DNA of 64,000 nucleotides from assembly GCA_027886175.1 (NCBI GenBank), contig JAJNNQ010000075.1, forward strand, positions 87,308,501 through 87,372,500, written 5' to 3'. The DNA comes from Phylloscopus collybita (Eukaryota > Chordata > Aves > Passeriformes > Phylloscopidae). Of the stretch, positions 24,731 through 37,930 are shown piece after piece. Position 1 is the first letter of the stretch. Each line of letters opens with the position of its first letter. A program made the position numbers and the translations under genes. Below the pieces are notes generated by a model, which saw only the letters and a program-made list of their open reading frames with translations, was not told the origin of the DNA and ran no database searches.

Positions 24731-27700
24731 GGGGTTTGTGTGCTTTTTTAAGACTAGAAGAAATCAGATACTTTCATTTTGTAGAAAGCATTTTGATTTT
24801 TTACTGGTACCAAGTTTTTAAGATATACAGCAGTTATTGCACTGAAAGCATGAGCTTATCCTTTCTTCTCTCCCAGAAATCTACTAACATTGCTGCTGCT
24901 TGAACACACTGCTTTTGCTAAAAGCAATTCCAATTAAATTTTAAAATTGTGACAATATAGATACATCTATAATGAATTTTACGTTTCACATGAGTTGAAA
25001 ACTAAAATTCATTATTTCAGAAGTAATTCAGAAGTAAACGGCCAAACCCCAAGGAGTAATTGGAAACTGTTCCAGCAGTTCAGATGTACAGTCTTAACTA
25101 AGGCTTAACTATGTAGAAACCAAAACCACACAGTGATACTTGTACCACAGTTGTAACTGCTTTTGATCCCAGTGTTGTAAACTAAAAAATAAGTGGAAGT
25201 ACAGTTCAAAAATGGTTAAAACCAGAAAAAGTGTTCTCCTACCACCATTCAACAAGAGGCAGTAAATAGCAGTGTGATAAACCACATGAGGTCTAAATGC
25301 TGGAATAAATTCACACCCATAAGCACAAGAAAAAGTTAACAAAATATCTGCAGGCAAAGGCATAAATAAGCCATGCCCCAGGAGTTAAACACGTGCAATT
25401 ATATGAACCCACCTATTCTCAGACTGAGCAGTGGTTTACTCAGTCTTCATGCCAATGTAGCGCTAAACAAGAAAAGGATGGCGCAGTCAATGCCACAATA
25501 TATTTATATATGCCATTTATATATGTGCTCTCAGCTGGAGCTGGATTGCTCCTGCAGGTCGGTGTGGAGGCAGAGCTATTGGACTGCCTTCAATCCCCTG
25601 TATAAATCTAAATCTATTGCTTGAAGCCTCAGAATCTGCAGCTGGTTGTTGCCAAATATAGCAAGTTACTTCCTCCATGGGTTACATCCAAAGATGTTCA
25701 GCACTGCTGAATGCTATCACATGTGAAAAGGTTAACAAGTGAAAGGCATGTATTTAATCTTTCCAGCATTCATGAACAGCAATGAGATTCATTCCAAGTG
25801 CTGGTAATTCTTAAATTAAGACTTCTGATAGCAGATATGAATGCAGACTAAGGGAAGGCAGAAGGGATTCTTTCTCTAAAATACAGCTGATCTCACAAGT
25901 CAAGAAGGGATAGAGACCAGCCTGGGGAAGACCATGCAATTTTTATCCAGTCAAGGCTTTGCTTCCTCATAAAGCAGCTGCTTTCAGACCCCACAAATTA
26001 GAAATGCAGAGTCAGCAACACCAAGAGAACACATTGCCTAATTGTAAGTTCCTCCTTATCAGAATGCATTAGTTTTATTACATTTTGAGATGTCTAGAGG
26101 TAAAATTCCTGATATTGTGTGTGTATGTTGCCAAAGAATTTTCATGTACCAATTGCGTGCAATAAGAAATGTAGGAGATTTCTCTCAGTAAGCAGAGTTC
26201 ACAGTGGCCACATTCACATATCCATCCCAGTGCAACTCCCAAATGGTTTTGTGAAACTCTGAAGAAGCAAAGGAGTAAACAAACTCATTCTCTGTCAGAT
26301 CTATGGTTGTTTCTTCAAGAAGGACTGCCTTGATTGCTGTCTGTCTCTGTCATTCCCAGGTGGGCTCACACAGAAATCCTTAAATGATGGCAAGAGCAGA
26401 GGGAGATAGAGCAGTGACATATATTGGCTTTCAAATTATTGGGAGATATCTTGATTTTATTTCATCTGGCACCAGTAGTCACTCTTCTGTTCAGCATGGA
26501 GAAACACAGCACAATATGTCCTCACAAGGGAAAAGTGAAAAAAAAATTGTATAGAGCATCAGGTGCTCATTATAGCCAGCAATTAGAAAATCTCAGGTGT
26601 TATGATGCCTATTCAAGCCTTCTGATACCACATTGTTACATAGGAAATACAGTGAATATCAGGTGTGACAATGCACAAGATTTGTGTTTTCAACTGAGCT
26701 CAAATTAAAAAAACAAAAACCAAACAAAAACTCAAAATAAACAAACAAAAACTGCAAACAAATGAAAAAAAAGGCAGCCCAGGAAAAAAAACCAAAAAAC
26801 ACCTACACCAAAAATAAGCAACTCTATCACTTGGCACATCCAGGTTAGGAAAGAAGTACTTACCCAAGCTTTTATATTTGTTTTTAGAAAGGTTATTTCT
26901 GTGGATTTAATTGTAGGTGTTCTTGATGTCTTATTTGCCATCCCTACCTAACTGGCAAGAAGTTTTTCACTATTTTAAGTAGACTTTGAGCCTCAGAAGT
27001 CACTTGCTGTGTTTACAAAAATGAAATAACACTTTGTACATTGTATATTTTCGATAGGTTTTGAGCACAATAAATCCCTGTAACACAGGACTTTAGTTAC
27101 AGTTTTGCCATTCAAATGTCTGTGGAACACTTTTAGGTAGTTGCTTCAGAAGGGATACCTATTGCAGCACAGATATATCTTTTGTTGGTTTTGTTGATAA
27201 AATCTAGCCCAAGACAAAAAAGGACCCAGGTGATGCTAATTGGAAATATTCCTTCTGTCTTCTGTGGTCACTGTGTTAGCTCTGGGTGCTTTTGCTGTTT
27301 GATGATTACCTAGTGGTCAATGGTACTGGTCAAAAATACTGGTATTTTAGTCTCATTCCTCAAAATAAGGACACACACAGTCTTTCTCCCATTTAGTGTT
27401 ATGGTCCAGAGTGCTACAGGAAAAAAGAATGAATTATCATCTTTAGGGATGCATAGATTAGTAGGACAAGACCAAAAAACCTGCACTGGCAATATTTCAT
27501 TCATTTCATACACCATGCTGTACTCGCATGGTGGATGAAGAGAGTCCTTTTATTTTTGATATGTTCATGAGAGGGCAGAAAAAATGATGAAATCTTTGGC
27601 ATTATAATGTAAAACCTTCAGCAAGTGTTCTACATATGCCCAGATGGGTATGTGGATTTTTTTAAAAACTAGATAGTGATCTTTTCATGATTCTGTTTAA

Positions 27701-27918
27701 GATGAGAATAAATTTCTTTTTCATTGTTTTTTAACAACTGAAGAACATTTTCATTTATATCTTCACTGCACTGACTTCCTGTAAGACCACAACTGAATAA
27801 ATGAAAAGAATTACCTCTTATTCCTTCAGTTCCTGCTCAGTAAGCTCAAGAAGTTTAGACAACACAAGCAAGATCCCATTTTTCATCTAGGAACTCACAC
27901 ATCCAGAGAATTGTTAGC
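24731..27918. other. No gene recognised
   Basis: AT-rich DNA containing the A/C tract at 26.7 kb. A short tandem of TTTATATATG occurs around 25500-25526. Otherwise nothing identified. Confidence 0.6.
26707..26815 (+). repeat. A/C-rich low-complexity tract
   Basis: Repeated AAAC and CAAAA units and A8 runs over about 110 bp, again with the A/C strand on plus. Confidence 0.9.
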
Positions 27919-27950
27919 TTCTCTCTCTCTCTTTTTTTTTTTTTTTTTTT
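27919..27950 (+). repeat. (CT)n followed by poly(T)
   Basis: About seven CT units and then T19 (27932-27950). It is the only plus-strand T run of 17 or more in the window. Confidence 0.95.
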
Positions 27951-30279
27951 GTTCTCATGGGATCTGGAGAACAAATGGCTTTTCTCAGAATATTACACCA
28001 GCAGCTCTATCTTGTTTATCTTAATCACCTAAGACGTTTATCTCTGCCTCAGTTGCTTGAGTAATCACTGATTATTTTCCTGAGTGAAGGGGATCACATC
28101 CTACAATATTGTCATACTCCCTTTCCTTTGGTTGCTGTGTAGCATTCATGCCAGCTCCCTGGTGTAGGTGGGCAAAGTTCCAACTGATTTGGGAGGGAGC
28201 CGGGTTTCATCCAAGGGCATAGAGTCAAATACACATCCAGATGTCAGGCACTGTGGGCATTCACTACTCAACAGTTTGAAATAACTCTTTCTATGCTTTG
28301 CACTCTGTAAATTTCAGCCTGGTCAAAGGCAACTTTGGCTTGAAGGCCCTTTTCCCACTTATTCATATCTCTCTAGATCTCACTTCACTTGGCCTTGATC
28401 CTCCTTTTGTTCTTGGTTTCGTACTCTGGATTGCATTGCGTCTTTTCAGGTAGGTCCAGTGTCTGGGCAGAAAGTGATCTGGTACTGATGAGGGAAGGAT
28501 TTGACTCCTCTTTCTGTAAAGCACTGAGGTAATCTAAGGCTTTTTTTGGTGAAAAATGAAATTCTATTCAGTGGTATTATGGGGTGGCAGATGATACACA
28601 ATTTGCTCCTGGGATATCTACAGTATAGGAGAATCTAAAAAAATGTGAGCATTTTAATGATAAAAAAAAAAGTATACTATTTTAACAGAAATTGTTCTTG
28701 TACTATGTCATGAACAGCCTCATTAGTTTTTCTTTGATAATTAGCTGTAACTGTTTAAAAATTATTAGCTGTATTGAAACAAAGACTTTTGAAAGAGAAC
28801 CAGCATGAATACTTATTGTTAGTGAATTAATTCAGAAAAGCCTTGATTAAGCAATATACACCCAATTTCACATAAAAATGCTGAATTTTTTCCCTGAAGA
28901 TTAACTGTGAATTCCATTAACATGAAGAAAGTTATGTCTGAATATCAATTAGAGCTTTGAGAAAGTATACTTGTGTGCTGTGTTAGAGACAGTCTGAGTC
29001 ACATACACAGAGGACCCAAAAAGAGTGGAGTTAATGGCTTCAGGCTGTCGTTGTTTAGGTGGGACCTATGTAAAGGCTCAGGAGTGTCTGTGATCTCAGT
29101 TAGCTCTGGATTTTGCCCTGGTTTTGGCAGGTCAGCTTGACTGCTGGAGCACAGAAGGAGCAGTAGCTGAAAATCTCCTGCACCTGCACCAACAGCTCGA
29201 TTTTGCTCAGGTCTTGCCCATTTTGTGGTCACTTATACCCCAGATGCTGCAGAATTAGTACACTCCCTCTGTGCAGCCAGCACAAAGACTCAGAGAGTCA
29301 GTGAACATGGCAGCATGGGAGGATGAGGATGGGCTGGCTCCAAAAGCAGGCAGGCACGTGGCCAGCTGCATGCAAGAGATCCTGTTACTCTGCTGGAGCC
29401 ACCAGCACTGCCATGAACACAATCACTGCCACCACCCCCACGACAGCAGGCAGGCAGTCTGTGCTGCACCATCAGAATCCCTGGACACCTCCCATATGGC
29501 ACCACCCTCGCTGGCTGTCCCTTACTCCCCTTGCACCTTGGCATCTACCTGGCTGTGTCTCTGGGTGCCCTTACCATGAAGTGAGAATGCTCATGGGCTT
29601 ATTGTCTCTTGAGTCTCTCACCCAGGTAAAGTAACACACACAAGCATTTCTTTCAAAGCAACCCATGGCTGCCTAATTAATCAGAACATTTAAAAGACAC
29701 ACATAGATTCAATTTCATTATAAAAATAAAATAAATTTGTGAAAAGGAGATGATGCAAAAGCATGTACGACAGATTTGCAATTAATCCTCCTTTTTTCTT
29801 CCCTGGAATTCAAAAATACCTCTTAGAACGAATGGGCTGAGGCTTGGGACAGTAATAAATCTTTGATTTTAATATAATTTTGAAAGAATCACACATCTCT
29901 AAAAGATTAGGGAAATACAACTTTTATTTTAATGCAAGTAGTATTTTACTGGACCCTGGCAGGGTATTAGAGAAATTATCATTTTCTCATTAGTCTAACT
30001 GCCAGCTAGCTCTTCTTACTTTCCTTTTCTTCACAATGGAGGGTGTCTCTGATAAAACACTACTTAATCAAATTAATTAAGAGGGAGTAGATTTCTAAAG
30101 AATGAGCTTCAGAAGGAATCAGGCCAGAAACTTAGCATGTTCAACACTTAAAATGATTTCTCAAATATCAGGCTTCAATGGTATTTAATTGTTTTCTTGA
30201 ATCAGGTCCTAATAGTTTGGCTTTCAGATTAAAACAGGGAAAATTTTTATTAGACAAAAAGGTGCCATCAAATGGATTT
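27951..30279. other. No gene recognised
   Basis: Includes a slightly GC-richer stretch at 29.0-29.6 kb with overlapping frames of about 100 codons on both strands. They have repetitive His/Thr content and no splice support. Confidence 0.6.
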
Positions 30280-30760
30280 ATGAAAATACGGACATGTTGA
30301 TGAACTTCTTGTCAAAATAATTTCCTTCAAGATATTCAGCGCTGTCAGTGCATTCATTTTGTAATTAAATGTTTTGACAATTCGGGCTGAAACAATCACT
30401 TGTTTGAGAATTCCTTTTTGCTACACAGTTGTGAAGTGTGAAATCAAAACCACATCTGACTTGATTCTTTTCTAATCAATTGTTCAAAATAACTGAGTTT
30501 TGTGCCAAACTGAAATAATTATTTTTTGAGCTGTCAGAACTGCTGATGAATGCAAAAAAGAAAGGAACTGGAAAAAAAGCAGTTTGTGTACAGAACTCAA
30601 AATTTGTGGGCTACAAATATAAAATCTTTCATGGATAGTCTATTATAATTTTGCTTATTCAGTTGTCATATGCAGTTGTGTTAACTGCTGTGAATGCAGA
30701 GTTTATTATATACAGTTTATTTCAGCATGTATATTGAAAACAATACTTATTAATTCAACT
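30280..30760. promoter_or_regulatory. Possible conserved non-coding element
   Basis: Repeat-free AT-rich sequence with retained CpGs (ATACGGAC, TCAGCGCTG, ATTCGGGC). It has TGTAATTAAAT and AATAATTATT homeodomain-like sites and a GCTGTCAG motif of the TALE type. Inferred from texture only. Confidence 0.32.
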
Positions 30761-31283
30761 AGGACATACTCATCTGCATCCTGTTCTAGATAGAACTATC
30801 TAGTTGCTAGTCACTTGTGATTAATCCCTCATTACTGTAGAATGATCACTGTAAAATCTCCCACAGGGAGCACCTGTTTCCCCAGGCTCTGTACAAATCA
30901 GGATATATGGGATATCACGGCCTGGTCCAGATCTGCTGGCTAATGGGACTCAGTTTGTTGTGATGGGATCCCACTGTATTTACCAGCATGTTACAAAAGA
31001 CTGGAGCAGAAACCAGATCCAGGCCATTCAGAAACCTTCTCCAGAGACAGACCCTTCTTTCCCTCCTTTTCCTCAATAAAAACCTCTCTTAGTGGTAGGC
31101 TCCCAGTAATGTTCTACCCCAAAGCTCTCCGCCCAAACCTTTGGAAGGCACAACAGCACTTGAGCCTCAGGACAGACAGACAGAACACAAGCTGAATTCC
31201 AGGGTGGAGGAGATGCCTTCTTGTCGTGTATCTCAAATGTGAGATTCTCTGTGTCAATCTCCAAGGGTTGGTAACCATCCTGG

Positions 31284-31338
31284 TTTGGATGATTAACATC
31301 CAAATGGTTAGATGTTAACCATCTGGTTAACATCTAAC
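31284..31338. repeat. Two adjacent perfect hairpins
   Basis: TTTGGATG (31284-31291) pairs with CATCCAAA (31297-31304) across a 5-nt loop. Directly after it, a 14-bp arm starting GTTAGATGTTAACC (31307-31320) pairs perfectly with 31325-31338 across the 4-nt loop ATCT. TTAACATC recurs in both hairpins, suggesting that they derive from one another. Confidence 0.93.
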
Positions 31339-32310
31339 ACTGTGGAAGAGATACAGCAGCAACTGCTCAATTTTAATGCTGCTGCAGAAAAAATTCAGGC
31401 TAGACACAGATGCACAGGTCTCAGACTCTCTCTGTCAGATATGACAGGTCTGCCATACCAGAATCCTGCCCATCCACTTGCTTGTTTGAATCATCTGTCT
31501 TTGTCCCCCAGGCATGTTTTTAGGGACAGCATGATAGCAAATGTATACCACACATCCTCCTGTCTCCTCAAGGGTAGAACAACTGTGTAGACCTCTAGTA
31601 AACACCAAGAGGCTTAGAGCAGCTCCCCTCAGACTGATCTCACCTCCCATGTTCAAGTCTTCCATGGAGACTCAAGGTCTCACCTCTCACTCCCATTTGC
31701 ACTTAGAGTGATTTGATTCTGCAGGAAAGATGACTTTCTCGTATAAAGAAGTACGTCTGTTTGAAATGGTTCCTAATTCTTTTCTGGCAGAGGTCAGCTG
31801 GGGAAAACCTTGTCTGCTCTCTGGTGGAACATTGAGGTGAGGGGATGGGGAACAAGGCATTAAGGGTTAGAGGTATATCCACAGTTAGCTTTTCCCAAGC
31901 TGAGTTCCTGAAGAGAAAGACACCAAAATTAAAGAAAATAGAGCTTAATATTTTTTGCTCTTTAACATATCTGTGATTCAGAAGGTGTAATGTGAAAATG
32001 TGGGATTCTCTTCTGAAAGGACAGCTATGGCATATGTGATATTTGTAAAAACCAGTAGAATCTTGCAACAACCTCTGAAAGCTCATCTATCTCCATTTAC
32101 CAATTTTTTCTCTTCTTCTCCCCCATACAGCATCATCAGATTGCCAAGTGTCTAAGGGAAGGTGACAAGTAGGTTGAAATAAATATTTCCATAAAGAACA
32201 AAGTTGTGTTTTTAAAGTATTACAAGAGGTTGTTTTATTATATATGTTTTTCCCTTAAGTAACATCAATTCACAAGAAATGGAATTAGCAGAGATAAATG
32301 TGATACAGCC

Positions 32311-32327
32311 AAAAAAAAAAAAAAAAA
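32311..32327 (+). repeat. Poly(A) tract, 17 nt
   Basis: An uninterrupted A17 run after ATACAGCC. No element recognised upstream. Confidence 0.95.
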
Positions 32328-32583
32328 TTGAACAAAAAGCTGGACGGGTTTATGAAACTAGCAATACAGAAATGAAGAAAGTCATGCTACCAAAAGCAAC
32401 ATAGTGCAGATTTTTGTTCTAATTGTTAAAAAATGTTCCCTCCTACTCTTGGAACTTCTAGTCCAAGTTTGAGCCTGGAGCAAATTTTTACAGCAAAGTT
32501 ATAAGCCCTTGAAAACAGAGGTTTATAATGGAAACACTGGCACAATTCTAACTAAAGTGTTGTGCCATGGGGTGCCTCTCTAA

Positions 32584-32637
32584 TAAAAAAAAAAAGAGTC
32601 TCTGAGCTTGTATGCCAGCCAGAAGAGGTAGCGACAC

Positions 32638-32674
<37 letters not shown>
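32584..32674 (+). repeat. Double poly(A) tract including A36
   Basis: An A12 run at 32584-32595, then 43 bp of ordinary sequence, then A36 at 32639-32674, the longest homopolymer in the window. Confidence 0.95.
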
Positions 32675-32676
<2 letters not shown>

Positions 32677-32999
32677 AACCACAGAAGTAGATGAGACATC
32701 AGCAGTACAATTTTTGAGATAAAGCAAGCACATGAAGCCCTACACAATAAAGGATTATAAACAATTTGCCACAGCTTTGAATAAATACAGAATAGGAACC
32801 ACACTTTGAGAAAATGATGGGTTATTAAGGTATGGAATTTAATATCATTGTCAATCTATAAAACTTTTACAACCTAGTCTTATTTGCACAGAGATTACAT
32901 CCCCAAAGCTCAGTGCCAAAGACACATGTTAATAAGCTCACAACTTTTAATTAAGCAATATGTATAAGTAGATTCCCATTAAGCTGTGATTTGTGGGCT

Positions 33000-33320
33000 A
33001 GTTCATTACAGTGGGTTCCAGCCACCAGACACATATTCAATACAAATCAAGCAGCCTGCATATTATCCAGCTTAATGTGAGCCTACTTGGGATATTTTAT
33101 CACCACTTCAGATTGGTGGTTCAGAGAACTATATTTTTTCTAAGACTGGGGGCAGCGACCAGAACCTTATAATGACCCCATGTTGTTTTCCTAATGAAAC
33201 TATCCATCTGAATTGTTTAGTTGCAACTGGTAATTATTCATACAGTTAATCATAGTTCTGTTATGTACCACATGTATATGACATTCAGCGAGAACACATT
33301 TGCTCTCATTTAAATTAAAT
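33000..33320. promoter_or_regulatory. Possible conserved non-coding element
   Basis: Repeat-free sequence with TAATTATTC, CAGTTAATCAT, CATTAAGC and TTCAGCGAG. No open frame of note. A regulatory role is inference from composition. Confidence 0.28.
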
Positions 33321-36300
33321 GTGTAAAATAAGGCTCAAAAGAAGGAAATAGGGATACTAACAAATGCAGTAATAAAAATAATTCACACATTTTACTCCAA
33401 AGAGAATGATGACATTTTTCAGGTCTTGGAATAACTCTCTTTTGAGTTCCTGAATTATGCTAAAATTTCTGCCCCTAGTTTGTGACACAGGATGTCAAGT
33501 GGAATTTTTTCAATCAGCTTTAACCCATGACGGTGTACCATACCATTTCACACTCTTCTTGCTTAGACAGAATTCTCATTGATTGAATCAGCAGTGAGGA
33601 TTGTAGAGAAATTTGATGCAACAGTCTTAAAAATAAGATGGAAATTCTGCAATATTTAACACTTTTTTTTTTTAATCTTTTGCAGAAGTTATAAGTTTAT
33701 GGATCATTGGATCATCATCTAGGAGAAATTACTACAGTCAGATTTCTGGAAAATAATACTTCATCATAGCATTTTCTTTTGGTATTCCTTCTGGTTCTCC
33801 TTCCATAACAATAAGTGAATTAATTAACTTAGCTACACATTTACAGTTATCAAGAGTGACAATTGTTTTAACAGTCCTATGAGTAAGGATTCTATTGTAT
33901 TTCACTATAAGGAAAATGCATTTTATTTACTGACTGACCTTTTCTCTGGAATCTCTCTTTAGCCCCCATAAAACATACACAAAATATTTAGGGTTGATTT
34001 TTTTTTTTTAATTTCTATCTTCTAGTTTGCTATTGAAATATTCTCTGAACAACCAATCTTAAATAACATAATGATATTACCAAGAGCTTTCCAGTATTTA
34101 TTTGGAAATCAGAATTTGCCATTGAGGCCCAGGTTCATCTTACTCAGTACCTTTCTAACACCAGCAGCTTAGCCATAAGGTTTTATGAGGGAGGGAATGA
34201 GACCCAGTAGAGGAGACTCCAGGCTGAAAGAGAAAGGACTGAGCTCCTGAGAAGGAGATGTGAACTACAAATCAAGAAGACAAGGAGAGCAGAAAGATCA
34301 TAATTAGCCATATCTCCGAATGGAACAAGAAGAATTTTTCAATCAATATGGTAAGCTGCTTGTAGCCAATTAAAAGACTGTAAAGTAGGGACAATGCCAT
34401 ATGTAGATTAGGCTAGTCTCATAAAAAGAGCCTTGAAGCAGTGTTGCATAGTTCATGAATTGATTTTGCTTAAAGGCCAAAGAAAAAGGAGCTGCAATAA
34501 CCCAGTCCTATAGTTACAAAAGTGATACCTCAGAAAAGTCCACAGTGCCAAATGAGCCAGAGGAGCTTTACACATCCAAAGTTTTGCCTCACCTAACCAT
34601 CTTTCCCAGGATCATGCAGGTGCAAAACTATAATGAAGTGGATTTGGGGTTTGGGGATTTTTTATTATTACACTATTTCTAAATAAACTAGAGCAATGCA
34701 GGTCTGGGAAAACCTGTGCCTAGGCCTTCAGCTTTAATCCACCCTGAATCCTAGCACTTTGCCTCTCTCAGCTCTGTGGGATACAGCAGCATATGGAGGA
34801 GTGAGGAAACTACTCCGGAAGCTAAAGTGTTAAAATAGTCTCCTGAAGCCTGCAGAGGAAGCATGGAATCAAGGAAAACACCCAGACATATAGCTGTTGA
34901 GACAGGAGCAACATTACAGCCATTAAAATCAAATGTCAAAGAAGAAACAATGCCTATTAGCTTTTAGAAGCCAAAAATGAACAGTTCAGCTTTATCAAAC
35001 AAATGGGTTGCACTATCCAATTACCAACTTCTGATAAGCACCATGTCAATTTTGAAATTGTACTGCTGAGTCCGTGGAGAAGAAAAAATAAATCCGATCC
35101 ACATAACAAGGATAAAAGGAAGCCAAACTACTACAATCCTGACCTAATTACCCAGGCAAATCACTCCCCTTTCTGGAACCTTGCAGAGCCAGTAGAAACA
35201 CTGGAGCATTTGCTGACAAAGCTCTGACCTCGCAGGAAGCCCCTTTTCTCTCCTCTTCATGTCCCCTCTGATCAGAAGCCTTGAGAAGTCCTCTGACCAG
35301 GTCCCTCACTCAAAGCAGTATCTATCTCAGCATCTTTTTACTTCATCATACCCAGGAGTATAAAATCTGGGACTGTGTATGGCCTGGTCGAGTGGGCTTT
35401 GGAAGTCTGCAGCCTGCAGAGCAAAAGCCACTCCTTATCCAGCACAGGAAATTTTTTCACAGCTTCACAGAGCAGCTGTGAAGTGTACTAGGAGAAGCCA
35501 TTATCCTGTTTGCTTCTTAAGGCTGATGTCCTCTGTGTTCAGGGAGCATGCAGAGGCTCCCATTCCTTCTTCAGTGTTGTTCAGTCTGAAGCTGGTTGGC
35601 AACTCCCATTTTAGCGCTATTCTTACCCCAAAATAAATCAGGCACGAGTTGAGTTTCTCAGCAGTAGAGTATATAATTGAAAGGATAATGACAATAATAA
35701 TAATAAAAAAAAATAATAAATTACATTTTATTTAATGTATGCACACACTTCCTGCTTTCTTTTTCATCTCTGTCTAAAATGAGTGTTAAAGTCCATGTTT
35801 CATCCCCAGCCAGTGGGCTGTCTGTAGGGACCCCTACCTCAAGGTCTGTCTTATCACTTACAACATTCATAATCAAATAAGAAACACAGGATTTCCAAAT
35901 AAACCTTTAAGCCTCACACAGAGAGGGCAGAAATCCCCTTCAGTCGCAGTTGTGTTGGATGAGAGAATGACAATATCACACCCACCTGTCCTCACCACCT
36001 TTCTCCCAGAGATAATTGCACTCAGAATAGCTAGCAGAGTTGCTCATGTGAATGCTTTCTCACCTGTTCTGACTAAATATGGTCCTGTGAGTCTTGAGCA
36101 GCTGGAGCAGAAGTTATTTGCTGCTCAATCTGAAATGGGTGAGGGAAAGCTCCCATGGGAGCTCCTCCTGCATGAAAAAGCAGCTGTAGATGATCTCTTC
36201 AGGTGGCACAGCTGTGCTCAAAGGAGAGCTTGTGTCCACAACAACAGCAAGGGTAGAAGAAGAAAGCTAGAAATTAGCAACCTGAATGCAACATCTTAGT

Positions 36301-37847
36301 CTGTATTCACCATTTTCTTTTTGGACAAAGTCATGCCTGTATTGGCTTTTTTGACAGCCCTTCTATAATCCCTCAGGCTGTCAGAGGGGCAGAGACAAGC
36401 CCTTAGCTTATACACTCAGCCCCAGACTCAGGTAAAATGTTGTGTCCCTGATAAGGTAGATATATGTGCATGAAGCCATTGGTTCATAAGGAAAATCAGC
36501 ATTTAAGAGTTGTTGGTAGGTCAGTGTAACGTGGTAAGTTTTTCAGTGCTCAAAAAAGAACAGAGGGGAGGAGGGGGAGCAGAGGGAAATTAGGGGCTGC
36601 AACCTATTCTTGCCCACCACTTGTTAATGGAAAAAAAAAATCATGTGATGAGACCATTAAAAAATTTAGGCTTTTTCATTTCTAATTTGAAAGATATTAT
36701 GAAAAAAGTAAAGCATGTTCTCTGATATTCAGAGCCTCCCTAATATATTCACAGACACTATCTGTGGAAAAACACAAAGCCTTCAAACACTGATTTTTTT
36801 TATGCCAAGATAAAAAAATAAAGACTTAAACAGCATCAACAACAGAAAAAAATTTGGAAAGGTTTTAAATACAGAGCCTTGCCACTGAAATCTGTCTTGA
36901 TCTCATTCTGTGCACATGAGCACACATATGCATGCATATTCTTGAACCAATTTTAGACACAATCATAGCTGTTGCTGCTCGAAATTTGCTGTGAATGGTG
37001 AAGTTCTAAAATTCATTTGAAACATGAAGAGAAAAAAATCCTTTCTTTTTTTTTTTCATTTTTATTATTTTATTGTCCAAATCCATGCCTTTGGATTAGG
37101 AGGCTATTATAAATACATGTCATAGTGCAGATGAAGAAGTTTTCCAATTTCATTAACAAGTAGCAAGATCTGTGCATATACCTCCCATACAGAATGTTTT
37201 AGAAATATGCCCTATTATGTCTAGTTAAGTCAACCTTGTGTCATTACTTCATATTAGTGTATATGACAGAATTGGCATACCCAGGAAAGATGCATCAGAA
37301 CCATTATGTGCCAGCCAGGAAAATGAAAAAAGGAATTCTATGTTTTGAAATCTATGTTAAATATCATGTCCTCAAATATTTTGAGAAGGAAAGGTTCTAT
37401 TGGTAAAAAAGAAAAAAAATCTGTTAAGGTTTAAGACAGTTTTTTGAATAAAGCTCTAGCAAAACTGGGGAGTGGGGGGGTAGAGAAAGGCCAATTTTGA
37501 AGTGTATATTTAAGTAGAAAAAGACAGGGAAATGAGAATGAAAAGCGTACTACGTGAAAAGGAGAAAGCATTTTTTAAATGCCCTGGTTTTTAACTTTTT
37601 TTTTTTTAAAGACACATTTTATTTTTCACAATAAAACTTTTTGCAATAGGTCTAGATTTTGCAACATATTTCTTTTAGGTCTAATATCATTATCCTACAC
37701 TATTAATAGAAGACTTCTGCTGTATAAGACTACACTGCTTTTACTAAAGTGTTAAGCACACATTAAGCAAAAGTAGAAAGAGTACCTGTTTTGGGAAGAT
37801 CGCATAATATCCACAGAATCCCAGAAATTTAGGGCCACAAGAAAACT

Positions 37848-37878
37848 CAAAACACCTCCAGTGTGTGGAGGTGTTTTG
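37848..37878. repeat. Perfect 13-bp hairpin
   Basis: CAAAACACCTCCA (37848-37860) and its exact reverse complement (37866-37878) flank a 5-nt loop GTGTG. It lies about 50 bp left of the solo LTR edge. Confidence 0.93.
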
Positions 37879-37930
37879 CATTTGTACTAAGACCAGATGA
37901 ACTACATCACTCCCTACATGTTTTTCTTTA

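Larger units (their letters stand above)
30761..37847. other. Mostly unannotated DNA
   Basis: Outside the hairpins, poly(A) tracts and candidate conserved element, nothing is identifiable. A 115-codon plus frame (35952-36299) has a helical-looking middle section but begins at a non-ATG codon and has no clear acceptor; it is left unannotated. T-rich runs occur near 33663, 33999, 37047 and 37599. Confidence 0.6.

Noticed and set aside
29230..29640. GC-richer segment with about 100-codon frames on both strands
   Set aside because: Overlapping frames on both strands with repetitive His/Thr and no splice context.
35952..36299. 115-codon plus frame with a helical-looking middle
   Set aside because: Starts at a TTG codon, no clear acceptor or donor, and no recognised homology.
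37812..37845. Possible tiny CR1 3' terminus (ACAGAATCCCAGAAATT)
   Set aside because: Only about 20 bp resemble the CR1 tail; too short to call.
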